From Verrucosispora sp. NA02020 (GTDB lineage: Bacteria > Actinomycetota > Actinomycetes > Mycobacteriales > Micromonosporaceae), in contig NZ_CP054923.1 of NCBI RefSeq assembly GCF_013364215.1, positions 5,394,001 through 5,458,000 of the forward strand: a stretch of 64,000 nucleotides of DNA. Direction: 5' to 3'. The notes beneath the pieces were generated by a model that was not told where the DNA came from, made no database searches, and was given only the letters and a program-made list of their open reading frames with translations. The position numbers and the translations under genes were made by a program. This document shows, one piece after another, positions 8,381-23,017 of the stretch; position 1 is the first letter of the stretch, and every line of letters starts with the position of its first letter.

Positions 8381-9427
8381 GGCCGTGTTTCATAGCTCGG
8401 GTCGGAGCCACTCGTTGATCGCGGCGACGTGGACCGTGGCCTGGTAGCGCACGGCGAGCTTGTCGAACCTGGTGGCCATGGCTCGATGGCGTTTGAGCTG
8501 GTTGATGCCGCACTCCACGGCGTGACGTTGCTGGTAGATGTGGGCGTCGAAGGTCGGCGGTCGGCCGCCCTTGGACCCCTTTCTGCGCCGGCTTGCGGCC
8601 TGATCGATCTTGATCGGGATCGTGGCCGGGATGCCACGTCGGCGTAGGTGCTCCCGGTTGGCGCGGGAGCTGTATGCCTTGTCCGCGAGGACCCGGTCGG
8701 GTCGAGTGCGGGGTCGGCCGCCGTCGGGCCGGGGGACCCGGATGCGGGCCAGGACCCGGGTGAACTGCGGACTGTCACCGCGCTGCCCGCCGGTCAGCAA
8801 CATCGACAGCGGCTTGCGGCCCTGCTCGCAGGCCAGGTGCAGTTTGGTGGTCCAGCCACCTCGTGACCGACCCAGAGCGTGATCAGCCGGCTCGTCCTCG
8901 ACCCCGCCGGGTGGTTCCTTCTGCAGCTCGGGTCGGGTGCGGGCGCCGGCGGCGTGCTGATGCGCCCGAGCGATCGTCGAGTCAACGCTGACGTCCCAGG
9001 TGATCAGACCGGCGGCGTCGGCGCGGGTCTGCAACCCGGTGACGAACCGCTGCCACACCCCGGCACGCTGCCAACGGCGGAACAGCCCGTAGACCGTCTG
9101 CCAGGGCCCGTAACACTCCGGAACATCCCGCCAGGGCGAGCCCACCCGGACCCTCCACCGGATCCCATCGATGAGCTGCCGTTTACTCCACTTCAGCGGT
9201 CGCCCTGGCTTCTTACCCCTCGGCAGCAGCGGTTCCAACGCCGCCCACTGCACGTCAGTCAGGTCGAACCGCCTCGTCACCGGTATGGTGGCCACGAGGT
9301 CTCCGTGCTGATGGTCTGTCTTGGTCGATGAACCATCTACCGGAGACCTCACTACGTATCGATCACCGACACGCCGAGATCTCCCTGGCCGGGGCTGACT
9401 GGCCAACCGCAGCTATGAAACACGGCC
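8381..9427 (-). mobile_element. IS5-type insertion sequence, copy 2 (1047 bp, identical to copy 1)
   Basis: Second tandem copy in the same orientation, with the same 17-bp terminal repeats and no sequence difference seen. Only TAGTA separates it from copy 1. There is no passenger DNA between the copies, so this is a tandem pair rather than a composite transposon. Confidence 0.92.
8390..9295 (-). CDS. IS5-family DDE transposase, copy 2
   Basis: Identical in sequence to the transposase of copy 1, including the three DDE motifs and the GTG start with upstream GGAG. Both genes look intact, so the elements may still be active. The paired ends facing each other across 5 nt resemble a head-to-tail junction, which in several IS families creates a strong hybrid promoter or a reactive intermediate. 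Confidence 0.92.
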   Translation of the reverse strand: MATIPVTRRFDLTDVQWAALEPLLPRGKKPGRPLKWSKRQLIDGIRWRVRVGSPWRDVPECYGPWQTVYGLFRRWQRAGVWQRFVTGLQTRADAAGLITWDVSVDSTIARAHQHAAGARTRPELQKEPPGGVEDEPADHALGRSRGGWTTKLHLACEQGRKPLSMLLTGGQRGDSPQFTRVLARIRVPRPDGGRPRTRPDRVLADKAYSSRANREHLRRRGIPATIPIKIDQAASRRRKGSKGGRPPTFDAHIYQQRHAVECGINQLKRHRAMATRFDKLAVRYQATVHVAAINEWLRPEL

Positions 9428-9454
9428 TAGCAGGGGGCCCTTCCTTACACACAC
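9428..9454. repeat. Right half of the split palindrome
   Basis: TAGCAGGGGGCCCTTCCTTAC restores the palindrome when joined to 7294-7328. It ends 4 nt before the stop of the membrane protein gene at 9458, the same 3'-end placement as the other copies. Confidence 0.78.
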
Positions 9455-9457
9455 GGG

Positions 9458-10402
9458 TCAGCGCAGCAGGCGGACCAGCACCAGGTAGCCGCAGTAGGCG
9501 AGCGGCACCGCGACGAAGCACAGCAGGAAGCCCAGCAGCGGATACCGGGGCGGCGTAGCGGCACCACTGGCGGGCCGCCCCCACTTGCCGAGCACCAGCC
9601 AGGCACCGATCAGGGCGACCGCGGGCAGGCCGGCACACATCCAGGCGACCACCGTGCCGAGGCCGACCACACCGACGTCGGAGGCGAGACCCAGGATCAG
9701 GATCAGCACCACGGCGACACCGGAGAAGCCGAGATAGACGGCGACCGCCCGGGCCATCGGCGACCATCCGGGCAGCAGCGCCGGGCGCTGGGCGAGCATC
9801 TCGGCCTGCTGCGCGTACCTGTCCGCCTCGTCCGCCCAGCGCCGCGCCAACTCCAGCTCCGTCGCCGGGTCGACCGCACCGGCCCGTTGGGCCGGCACCC
9901 CCGCCTCCGTCGCGCTCACCGCCACCGGCAACGCCCGGTCCGTCTGCCCCGTTTGCGGGTACGCCCCGACCTCCGACCGCCCCGGCGCGGCGGCTGCGCC
10001 GCCGACCCCCACCGTCGACGGCGACCCCGAAGGCGCCCCGGAAACCGGCGGGTGACCGGCAGCAGTCGGCGGCCCGGGCACCCCCGAGACCGGCACGGCA
10101 CCCGGCACCCCTGAAACCGGCGCGGAAACGGGCATTCCCGAGACCGGCGGGCCGGAGACCGGCGGGCCGGAGACCGGCGGGCCGGATCCGGGCGGCGGGC
10201 CGGCGGTGGCCGGGTCCAGGCCGATGCCGCGACCGAGGTGGTCGAGGCGCTGGCCCTGGGCGAGCAGGCGTTGGTGCAGATACTCCACGGTGGCACCGAG
10301 GTGACGGTGCCGCTCGGTCTTGGTGGCGGTGTCCTGTTCACCGGCACGCTGTTGGGTGGAGAGGTGCCGCAGCAGCGCGGCGTACTCGTCGAAGCTGGAC
10401 AC
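9458..10402 (-). CDS. Pro-rich membrane protein downstream of FtsK-like ATPase
   Basis: A 314-residue protein of unknown function. The N-terminal 60 residues look helical (MSSFDEYAALLRHLSTQQRAGEQ, VEYLHQRLLAQGQRLDHLGRG). They are followed by about 100 residues of Pro/Gly/Ser/Val repeats (GPPVS units repeated in tandem, GVPG). A short helix precedes four hydrophobic segments in the last 110 residues (VYLGFSGVAVVLILILGLAS and others). It starts 3 nt after the stop of the FtsK-like gene, so the two are cotranscribed and probably work together at the membrane. The repeat region is likely a flexible cytoplasmic or wall-spanning linker. Confidence 0.75.
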   Translation of the reverse strand: MSSFDEYAALLRHLSTQQRAGEQDTATKTERHRHLGATVEYLHQRLLAQGQRLDHLGRGIGLDPATAGPPPGSGPPVSGPPVSGPPVSGMPVSAPVSGVPGAVPVSGVPGPPTAAGHPPVSGAPSGSPSTVGVGGAAAAPGRSEVGAYPQTGQTDRALPVAVSATEAGVPAQRAGAVDPATELELARRWADEADRYAQQAEMLAQRPALLPGWSPMARAVAVYLGFSGVAVVLILILGLASDVGVVGLGTVVAWMCAGLPAVALIGAWLVLGKWGRPASGAATPPRYPLLGFLLCFVAVPLAYCGYLVLVRLLR

Positions 10403-10405
10403 GCC

Positions 10406-13159
10406 TCACTCCTGCCCGTCGGGGATGTGCCCGTCCCGGGCGAACGGCACGATCAACCGGACCCGCTGGTCGTGCCGGTCCACCAGCAGCGCCCGGTCGG
10501 CCCGTGGCGTGTACGCCAGATCGTGCACGCCGAGGTGCAGACCGAGGTCCGCGCCGGGCACGTTCAACGCGACCAGACAGGCGACGTCGTCGCGGTTCTG
10601 GGTGCCACCGAGGTCGTCGGCGAGCCGACGCAGGCCGCGCCACCAGCCGAGCAGGTGCACGCCGTGGCCGGGGCCCTGACGCAACAGGGTCCGCAGGTCG
10701 TCGTGGCCGGAGCGGAAGGTCGCCGGATCGGTCTCGGCGAGCCGTCCGGCGGCGGCGTCCACCCCGAAGACCACCAGATAGGTACGCCCCGCAGCGCCCG
10801 CTTCGTCACCTGACGCTGCGGCGTCGGACGCGCCGCTACCAGGCACGCGGCTGTCAGGCACGCCGCTACCGGGCACGCCGCCGGTCCCGAACGTCTCGAA
10901 ACCGGCCGTACCCGCTCCGGGCATGCCAGGACCGGGCGTACCGGCCCCGGACGTGCGAGGACCGGACGGGGACGTGGCGAGGGTGGCGATCCGGGCGTGC
11001 AGGGCGGCGGTGTCGAGCCGCTGCACCGGGTGCCCGGCGGCGGTCAGCGCGGCGGCGGTGTCGTCGGCGGCCGAGTCGGCGGCGGCGACCAGCGGGGCGA
11101 GCAGGAAGGTCGCCTCGCCGGGGGTGTGCTGCCGGGCGAGACTCAGGGTCGCGGCGCGCAGCACCTCGGCGCCGGTGGGCGAGGTACCCACCACGGCCAG
11201 GTGTCGGCCGGGAGCGGTGTCCATGATGAACATGGCGGTGGTGCCGTCCACGTCGACCGTCCGGCCGACCAGGGCCAGAGGACGTCGACCGCCGGGGCGT
11301 AGACCGGTGAAGGTGGCGTCGGCCTCGACGCGGGCGGTGTCGTACCCCCGGAACACCGACGGCGGACGCGCGCCCGGCGGGCGGGCCTGCCACAGGTCGT
11401 GCCGCAGCCGGGTCAGGTCACCACCGGCGGCGTGCGCGTCGGGGAAGCGGATCACGGTGTTGGCGCCGGGCGCGCCGGCAGCGGTGTTGACCACGGCCGA
11501 GCCGACCGGCAGGGTCGCCGCCGCGTCGTTGAGCTGGTCGAGCACTCCCCCGCCGCCGGCCAGCGCCACCCGCAGCGCGAACTGGCCGAAGACCGCTTCG
11601 GCCCGGCCGTAGAGGGCCTCGATCCCCGTCGTGCTCTGGCTGGCGAGCACCAGGTGTACGCCGTACGAGCGGCCCTTGCGGGCGAGTTCCTCCAGCAGGT
11701 CCACCGATTCGCGGGCGAGCTGGTCGTTGCCGGCGAGCAACACCTGGAACTCGTCGATCACGGCGACGATCCGGGGTACCGGTGTGTCGGAGGGCAGGTC
11801 GGCGAGCTTGGTGACGCCGTGGCGCTTGAGTGCGGTGGCCCGTCGGTGCAGTTCGCGGCGCAGCTCGCGGAGCACGGCCACGCCGTACTCGCGGTCGCTC
11901 TCGATGCCGACGGCACGGGCGTGCGGCAACCACGACGGGTCGTGTCCGGTGGGGACGAACTCGGTGAAGCTCACTCCCTCCTTGAAGTCGAGGAGGTAGA
12001 GCTGCAACTCGGCCGGTGAGTAGCGGGCGGCCAGCCCGTAGAGCACGTCGAGCAGGAAGACCGTCTTGCCGGCGCCGGTGCGTCCGCCGACCAGCCAGTG
12101 CGGGGTGGCGTCGTCGAAGGCCATGCTGAACGGGTCGCGTCCGGCGCGGCCCACCACGGTACGCAGACCGGCGCGGGCCGAGGTGGCCCAGCGCTGCCCG
12201 GGCAGCAGGTCGGCGAAGGTGACCGCCGCACCGCGTCGGGCGGCGTCGCCCAGGTGGGTGGCGAGGGCGGCGACCGAGGCGGACGGGGCGTCACCGTCGA
12301 GACGCACCGGGACGCTGAGCCCGCTGCCGTCGGCGCTGAACGGCGTGCCGGGCGGGTCGCCGACCCGGGCCAGCCCGCCGACGCCCGCGTACGACCGTGC
12401 GCCCGGTGTGCCACCGGCGGAAGTCCGGTCGCCGGAGAGCCGGATCAGCGTGGTGGAGCCCAGCGGCGGCGCGGACTCCCCGGGGCCGATCGCCGGCCAG
12501 CCGGCCAGCAGCACGCAGACCGCGGCGGCGGGGCCGGCGTGGGTGAGCGCGGCGAGTCGGGCCGCCTCGCGCGGCGACGGGACGGACGCGGCGACCACCA
12601 GCAGGAGTTCCTGGTCGGGCCGGTCGGCGCGGCGGGCGTCCCGGGCGTGCTGTTCGGCGGCGTCGAGCAGGGCGGTGACGTCCGCGTCGGTGGTGGCCGG
12701 CGCGTCGATCACCCCGGCGTCGGCCAGGGGCCGCAGTGGACCGAAGGTGGCACCGAGAGCGGCCGTGTCCAGCCCGGCGACCCGGACGCCGCCCGGCGCG
12801 GCGGTGGCCAGCACCCGCAGCACGAGCGCCCGCAGCAGGGCGGCCACGGCCGGGTCACGGGCGTCGGTGTCGACCGCCAGGTGGTGCCCGGCACCGAGCG
12901 GCAACAGCACCGGGAAGCCGCCACCGGCGACGACCGCTTCGCCGACGCGTACCGGCACGGGCTGGCGCACCAGTGGGGTGCCGGGCGTGGGGGTGGCCAA
13001 CGCGGTGCCGACCCGGGCCAGCCGGGCCACCAGGTCGGCGTCGGTCGCCGGGGTGACCGGCACCGCGCCGCGCAACGCGTCACGGGCGGAGTCGAGGTGG
13101 GCCCGGGCGGCCCGGTGGGCGGCCATCGCCTGCCCGTACGCCGACGCGAGCCTGCCCAA
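10406..13159 (-). CDS. FtsK/SpoIIIE-type ATPase
   Basis: A 917-residue soluble protein with one FtsK/HerA-type motor. The Walker A is GGRTGAGKT near residue 356 and the Walker B is IVAVIDEFQVLL near 465. YLLDFKEGVSFTEF, PVPRIVAVIDE and ASQSTTGIEALYGRAEAVFGQFALRV lie in between and after, as in SpoIIIE and EccC motors. The N-terminal 300 residues contain an Ala-rich helix and an alpha/beta part, and the C-terminal 300 residues a degenerate second nucleotide-binding-like region. There is no membrane segment. The TTG start has GGAGGGG 6 nt upstream; a frame extends to 13276 but without a ribosome site. It leads an operon with a membrane protein, so it may be a pump motor rather than a chromosome translocase. 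Confidence 0.85.
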   Translation of the reverse strand: MGRLASAYGQAMAAHRAARAHLDSARDALRGAVPVTPATDADLVARLARVGTALATPTPGTPLVRQPVPVRVGEAVVAGGGFPVLLPLGAGHHLAVDTDARDPAVAALLRALVLRVLATAAPGGVRVAGLDTAALGATFGPLRPLADAGVIDAPATTDADVTALLDAAEQHARDARRADRPDQELLLVVAASVPSPREAARLAALTHAGPAAAVCVLLAGWPAIGPGESAPPLGSTTLIRLSGDRTSAGGTPGARSYAGVGGLARVGDPPGTPFSADGSGLSVPVRLDGDAPSASVAALATHLGDAARRGAAVTFADLLPGQRWATSARAGLRTVVGRAGRDPFSMAFDDATPHWLVGGRTGAGKTVFLLDVLYGLAARYSPAELQLYLLDFKEGVSFTEFVPTGHDPSWLPHARAVGIESDREYGVAVLRELRRELHRRATALKRHGVTKLADLPSDTPVPRIVAVIDEFQVLLAGNDQLARESVDLLEELARKGRSYGVHLVLASQSTTGIEALYGRAEAVFGQFALRVALAGGGGVLDQLNDAAATLPVGSAVVNTAAGAPGANTVIRFPDAHAAGGDLTRLRHDLWQARPPGARPPSVFRGYDTARVEADATFTGLRPGGRRPLALVGRTVDVDGTTAMFIMDTAPGRHLAVVGTSPTGAEVLRAATLSLARQHTPGEATFLLAPLVAAADSAADDTAAALTAAGHPVQRLDTAALHARIATLATSPSGPRTSGAGTPGPGMPGAGTAGFETFGTGGVPGSGVPDSRVPGSGASDAAASGDEAGAAGRTYLVVFGVDAAAGRLAETDPATFRSGHDDLRTLLRQGPGHGVHLLGWWRGLRRLADDLGGTQNRDDVACLVALNVPGADLGLHLGVHDLAYTPRADRALLVDRHDQRVRLIVPFARDGHIPDGQE

Positions 13160-13285
13160 CGTGTGCCCCTCCGCCGACAGCCGCCTGGTCCGCTGAAACC
13201 CTAACGGACAGCGGCGATCCGGGCACGGTCCCCGCACGGCCGTGTCGGCCCGTCCAGGCGTCGGCGCTCCCGGCACGTGCGTGAA

Positions 13286-13333
13286 AGGTGGGGTCCCCTG
13301 CTAACGCCTCGTGCATAGCAGGGGACCCCTCCT
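13286..13333. repeat. GTTAGCAGGGGACCC-type palindrome (R1)
   Basis: 18-nt arms at 13286-13303 and 13316-13333, with 17 of 18 pairing, around a 12-nt loop (ACGCCTCGTGCA). It is 14 nt past the stop of the SGNH esterase gene on the minus strand, so it could act as its terminator. The sequence is nearly the reverse complement of the copy at 14352. Confidence 0.82.
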
Positions 13334-13347
13334 AACATCGCGAGCCG

Positions 13348-14148
13348 TCAGCCGGTGACCGCGTTGAGCGCGGGCAGGTAGCCGTACCGGTAGCCGTCGG
13401 CGTTGGGGTGGTACGCCTCGATGACACCGGTGACGTCCCGGATCCACGGCTGGGCACCGCAGACACCGTGGCCGGCGAAGGTGGGCCGGGTGTCGGCGAA
13501 GGTGGCACCGGCCGCGGCGGCCCGGTCGGCGGTCACCTCGGCGAGGACGTCGGCCGCCTCGTTGAGGAGGGTGCGCTTGTGGGTGCTCATCGCCAGCAGC
13601 CCGCAGGACCTGGTCTCGAACAGGCGCGGATAGCCGAGCACGATCAGCCGCGCGTTCGGGGCGCGCTCGCGGATGGCCGCGTAGGTGCGGTCCAGCCGGG
13701 CCGGCAGGGTGCCGGTGGCGAACGCCTTGGCCTCGTTGACCGCAGTGGTGCAGGTGGACGTGCTGCCGAAGCGGCAACTGGTCATCACGTCGGCGAATCC
13801 GGCGTCGTTGCCGCCGATGGTGATGGTGACCATCGTGGTGGTGGCGCTGAGCGCGCCGAGTTGGTTGGCGAGCACGTCGGCGGTGACCGCGCCGCCGCAG
13901 GCCGGGAAGCGGAAGCTGGCCACCGCGTTGGCGGCGGCCCACAGTGGCGCGTACGACTTCTGGCTGCGCAGGCAGGTGGACAGGTCGTACGGGCCGGCAC
14001 CGACCCCGGAGGAGTACGAGTCGCCGAGCGCGACGTAGTGCACGGGCCCGGCGGCCTGGGCGGCGGTGGGTACGGCCAGTGCGCCGAGGGTGGCGGTGGC
14101 GAGGGCGACCAACGTGGCGAGGGCACGGGCCAGCGGACGGTGGGACAT
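13348..14148 (-). CDS. Secreted SGNH/GDSL esterase
   Basis: A 266-residue exported hydrolase. The signal peptide is MSHRPLARALATLVALATATLGALAVPTAAQA with an AQA cleavage site. Block I is YVALGDSYSSGVGAG (Ser nucleophile of GDSY), block III is ITIGGNDAGF, and block V is YHPNADGY with the catalytic Asp/His region. Three Cys pairs are expected, as in Streptomyces extracellular esterases of this family. GDSL enzymes cut acyl esters of lipids or sugars; the substrate is unknown. The gene sits alone, framed by two inverted copies of the same palindrome. Confidence 0.9.
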   Translation of the reverse strand: MSHRPLARALATLVALATATLGALAVPTAAQAAGPVHYVALGDSYSSGVGAGPYDLSTCLRSQKSYAPLWAAANAVASFRFPACGGAVTADVLANQLGALSATTTMVTITIGGNDAGFADVMTSCRFGSTSTCTTAVNEAKAFATGTLPARLDRTYAAIRERAPNARLIVLGYPRLFETRSCGLLAMSTHKRTLLNEAADVLAEVTADRAAAAGATFADTRPTFAGHGVCGAQPWIRDVTGVIEAYHPNADGYRYGYLPALNAVTG

Positions 14149-14351
14149 GACGGACCTCCACAGAGGGTGGTGGTGGAGCCCGTGGACCGCGCGCGTGGCC
14201 AGGGGTTGTTACTAGCCGGTAATGCTATCGAAACATGCAGATGAAGTGAATAGCCGTCGCCCCGCAGACGCAGCACGCCCGGCCGAGTCACGGCCGGGCG
14301 TATGCGCGGGTGTGCGGGTGTGCGGTGTGCGGCGCGCGGGTGCGCCGGGGT

Positions 14352-14401
14352 GTTAGCAGGGGTCCCCTGCTATGCACGAGGCGTTAGCAGGGGACCCCTC
14401 C

Positions 14402-14406
<5 letters not shown>
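14352..14406. repeat. GTTAGCAGGGGACCC-type palindrome (R2), overlaps gltD stop
   Basis: Two linked dyads. TAGCAGGGG and CCCCTGCTA flank a single T at 14354-14372, and TTAGCAGGGGACCCCTCC follows. The minus-strand end TAAGGAGGGGTCCCC supplies the TAA stop of gltD. It is nearly an inverted copy of R1. Confidence 0.82.
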
Positions 14407-20630
<6,224 letters not shown>

Positions 20631-20767
20631 CCGGGCCTCCTGTCGTCACTCAGGCGTGGATCATGGACGGGACGACGTCGGCCCTTTATCGGACTATTGA
20701 GTCTACGTTAGGGCGCGGTACGCAAGGCCAGTGCAGATTGATCACACCGTCCAGACTCTGGGACGTG

Positions 20768-20773
20768 TAGTCT
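20768..20773 (+). promoter_or_regulatory. -10-like TAGTCT for leaderless GNAT gene mRNA
   Basis: TAGTCT ends 6 nt before the GTG at 20780, with no ribosome site between them. Confidence 0.5.
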
Positions 20774-20779
20774 CGCGCG

Positions 20780-21625
20780 GTGGATACACCGTACGCCGGC
20801 CTTCTGGATCGGCTGGAACGTTTCTACGACGCGGTCCCCCGCGACGCGGCCCGCGCGGAAGAACACGGCGGGTGTGTGCTGTTCGTCCGCGAAGGCCCCG
20901 GATGGCCGTTCTATGCCCGTCCGCGCCCCGACGCCGACCAACCGCCCTCACTGGCCGACCTGACGGCGGTCCGCCACCGGCAGCGGGAACTCGGTCTGCC
21001 CGAGGCCCTGGAATGGGTACACGAGATCAACCCGGACCTGCTCGCGGTGGCCCGCTCGGCCGGACTCGCCGTGCTGGAGGCCCCACTGATGGTCCTCGAC
21101 CCGGAGGCCGTCGGCGACCCGGCGACGTACACCGACATACCGGTACGGTTGCTGACCGCCTCCGCGCCGGACCTCGCCGCCGACGTGGCCGCCCGCCGGG
21201 CCGTCGCGGCCGTCGGCTTCGCGGCACCCGGCACCGGTCGAGGCAGGGGCGGCCCGGCCGAACGCGACGCCGCCATGATCGGCCTCGACGTCGCCGCGTT
21301 GGACGAGGAACGGGCCCGCATCGCCGACGGCAGCCGCCTCTCCGCCCTCGCCGTGACCCCCGACGAGGGCGCGCTGGCCAGCGGGATGGCCATGCGGGTC
21401 GGTGACGTGGCCGAGATCGCCGGAGTGGCCACCCTGCCCACCGCCCGCCGCCGGGGCCTGGCCGCCGCGGTCACCGCCGCACTGGCCCGCACCCTGCTCG
21501 CCAACGGCACCGACGTGGTCTTCCTCTCCGCCGGCAGCGAGGAGATCGCCCGGGTCTACCTGCGAGTGGGCTTCCGCCGCATCGGCACCGCCTGCATAGC
21601 CGAACCCGCCACAGTCACCCCCTGA
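20780..21625 (+). CDS. GNAT-family N-acetyltransferase
   Basis: A 281-residue protein. The C-terminal half is a GNAT fold with the acetyl-CoA pyrophosphate loop TLPTARRRGLAAAVTAAL, followed by the strand VVFLSAGSEEIARVYLRVGFRRIGTACI. The N-terminal half is a second, degenerate acetyltransferase-like domain, a layout common in actinomycete proteins of unknown substrate. The GTG start fits a leaderless transcript. It is divergent from gltB; nothing links the two functionally. Confidence 0.85.
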   Translation: MDTPYAGLLDRLERFYDAVPRDAARAEEHGGCVLFVREGPGWPFYARPRPDADQPPSLADLTAVRHRQRELGLPEALEWVHEINPDLLAVARSAGLAVLEAPLMVLDPEAVGDPATYTDIPVRLLTASAPDLAADVAARRAVAAVGFAAPGTGRGRGGPAERDAAMIGLDVAALDEERARIADGSRLSALAVTPDEGALASGMAMRVGDVAEIAGVATLPTARRRGLAAAVTAALARTLLANGTDVVFLSAGSEEIARVYLRVGFRRIGTACIAEPATVTP

Positions 21626-21682
21626 AGCCCCACCCCTCCCCTGCCCTCCCACCCGCCCTCCCGCCCCGCGCGCCGCACCCAT

Positions 21683-21754
21683 CGCCGGGTTGATCAAGAG
21701 GTTTGGTCGCTTCCGGCGATCAACTGGCGCCAAAACTCCTTGATCAACCCGGCG
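21683..21754. repeat. Palindromic intergenic element (TTGATCAAGGAGTTT type)
   Basis: 22-nt arms at 21683-21704 and 21733-21754 match in 20 positions; their core is GGGTTGATCAAG. The 28-nt centre repeats GATCAA. It lies between convergent genes, as does the element at 488-563, and shares its GATCA...AGTT core. A shared role in 3'-end formation is likely. Confidence 0.72.
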
Positions 21755-21825
21755 GACCGACGGGGCGGGGTGGGACGGGCGGGGTGGGGTGGGGCGGGGT
21801 TGGGGGTGGGGGTAGGGCAGGGGGG

Positions 21826-23013
21826 TCAGGCGGGGGGGCGCCACTGGGCGGCTACTGCGGCGGCGCTGCCGAGCAGGCGGGGGGTGATGGTGCCGAGGGC
21901 GGCGTCGCGGGCGCGCAACGCCAGTCGGCCCCGGCTCTGGAGCACCGCCGACATGCGGCGGGTCTGCCGGACCACCGTCGCCGCGCGGGGGCGGCGTGTC
22001 CGGTCGTACGCGAGCACCGCGTCCGGCAGCGTGGACTCGCGCAGCAGGGCGGCCAGCGTGACGGCGTCCTCGAAGGCCAGGCAGGTGCCCTGCCCGAGGT
22101 GCGGCGGCATGGCGTGGGCGGCGTCGCCGAGCAGCACCACCCCGCCCGGCCCGACCGGGAAGCCGTACGACTTGGGCAGCGGACGCAGCTCGCGGATCTC
22201 CTGCTGCACCAGGTCGGCCGGGTCGGTGGCGGCCAGCAGTTCGTCGACCGGTGCGGGCCAGCCCGCGTACCAGCGTCGCAGCAGCGCCAACTGGGTCTCG
22301 GGCGGCTCTGGGCGCGGCGCCCCGGCGGCGGTCGCCATCCAGTAGATGCCGCCCCGGCTGGACCCGCCGGAGGAGCCGCGCTCGCCGAGGGAGGCGGCGG
22401 CGAAGCGGTAGCCGGCACCGAGGATCTCCCCGCCGACGGGTGCACCGCCGGTCAGGTCCGGTGCGCGGTACCACGGGATCACCGCGCGCCAGGCGGCACA
22501 GCCGGAGCTGACCACGCTCGCCTCCGGGGCGAGCTGACGGCGGATCACGCTGTCGGCGCCGTCGGCCGCGACCACCAGGTCGGCCTCGAACGTCTGCCGG
22601 CCGTCACCGACCGCCGGCCGGGCCCCCGGAGTGGCGCGTACGGTGCGTACCGTCACGCCGGTACGCAGCTCGACGCGCTCGCCCAGGCCCGCGATCAGCG
22701 TGTCGTGCAGGTCCTCCCGGTGCACCACGACGGGCATGCGCTCGACCGGGGTCTGCCGGGGCTGCACCAGCCAGTGTCCGTCCGGTCGGCGCACCCCGCC
22801 GTCCGGCAGCGGGGTGGCGATGGCGTCCAGGCCGGCACCGAGGTCCAGGGCACGCAGCGCGCGTACGCCGTTGGGCCAGAGCACCACGGCGGTCGGCTCG
22901 GGACGGATGCGGTCGGCCCGTTCCAGCAGGGTGACCTGCCATCCCGAGCGGGCGAGCGCACCGGAGACCGCCAGGCCGCCGAGCCCGCCGCCGACCACGA
23001 CCGCGCTGCGCAC
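21826..23013 (-). CDS. FAD-dependent monooxygenase (PHBH/salicylate hydroxylase type)
   Basis: A 395-residue flavoprotein. It shows the dinucleotide-binding GGGLGGLAVSGAL at the N-terminus, the conserved DG motif VVAADGADSVIRRQL, and the FAD-ribityl site VLLGDAAHAMPPHLGQGTCLAFEDAV. Such class A enzymes hydroxylate aromatic or related rings with NAD(P)H; the substrate cannot be told. The GTG start lies 4 nt after the lgt stop, so it is cotranscribed with lgt although no functional link is evident. Confidence 0.9.
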   Translation of the reverse strand: MRSAVVVGGGLGGLAVSGALARSGWQVTLLERADRIRPEPTAVVLWPNGVRALRALDLGAGLDAIATPLPDGGVRRPDGHWLVQPRQTPVERMPVVVHREDLHDTLIAGLGERVELRTGVTVRTVRATPGARPAVGDGRQTFEADLVVAADGADSVIRRQLAPEASVVSSGCAAWRAVIPWYRAPDLTGGAPVGGEILGAGYRFAAASLGERGSSGGSSRGGIYWMATAAGAPRPEPPETQLALLRRWYAGWPAPVDELLAATDPADLVQQEIRELRPLPKSYGFPVGPGGVVLLGDAAHAMPPHLGQGTCLAFEDAVTLAALLRESTLPDAVLAYDRTRRPRAATVVRQTRRMSAVLQSRGRLALRARDAALGTITPRLLGSAAAVAAQWRPPA

Positions 23014-23017
23014 GGGC

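Noticed and set aside
7329..9427. Composite transposon
   Set aside because: There is nothing between the two IS copies but 5 nt, so no cargo exists.
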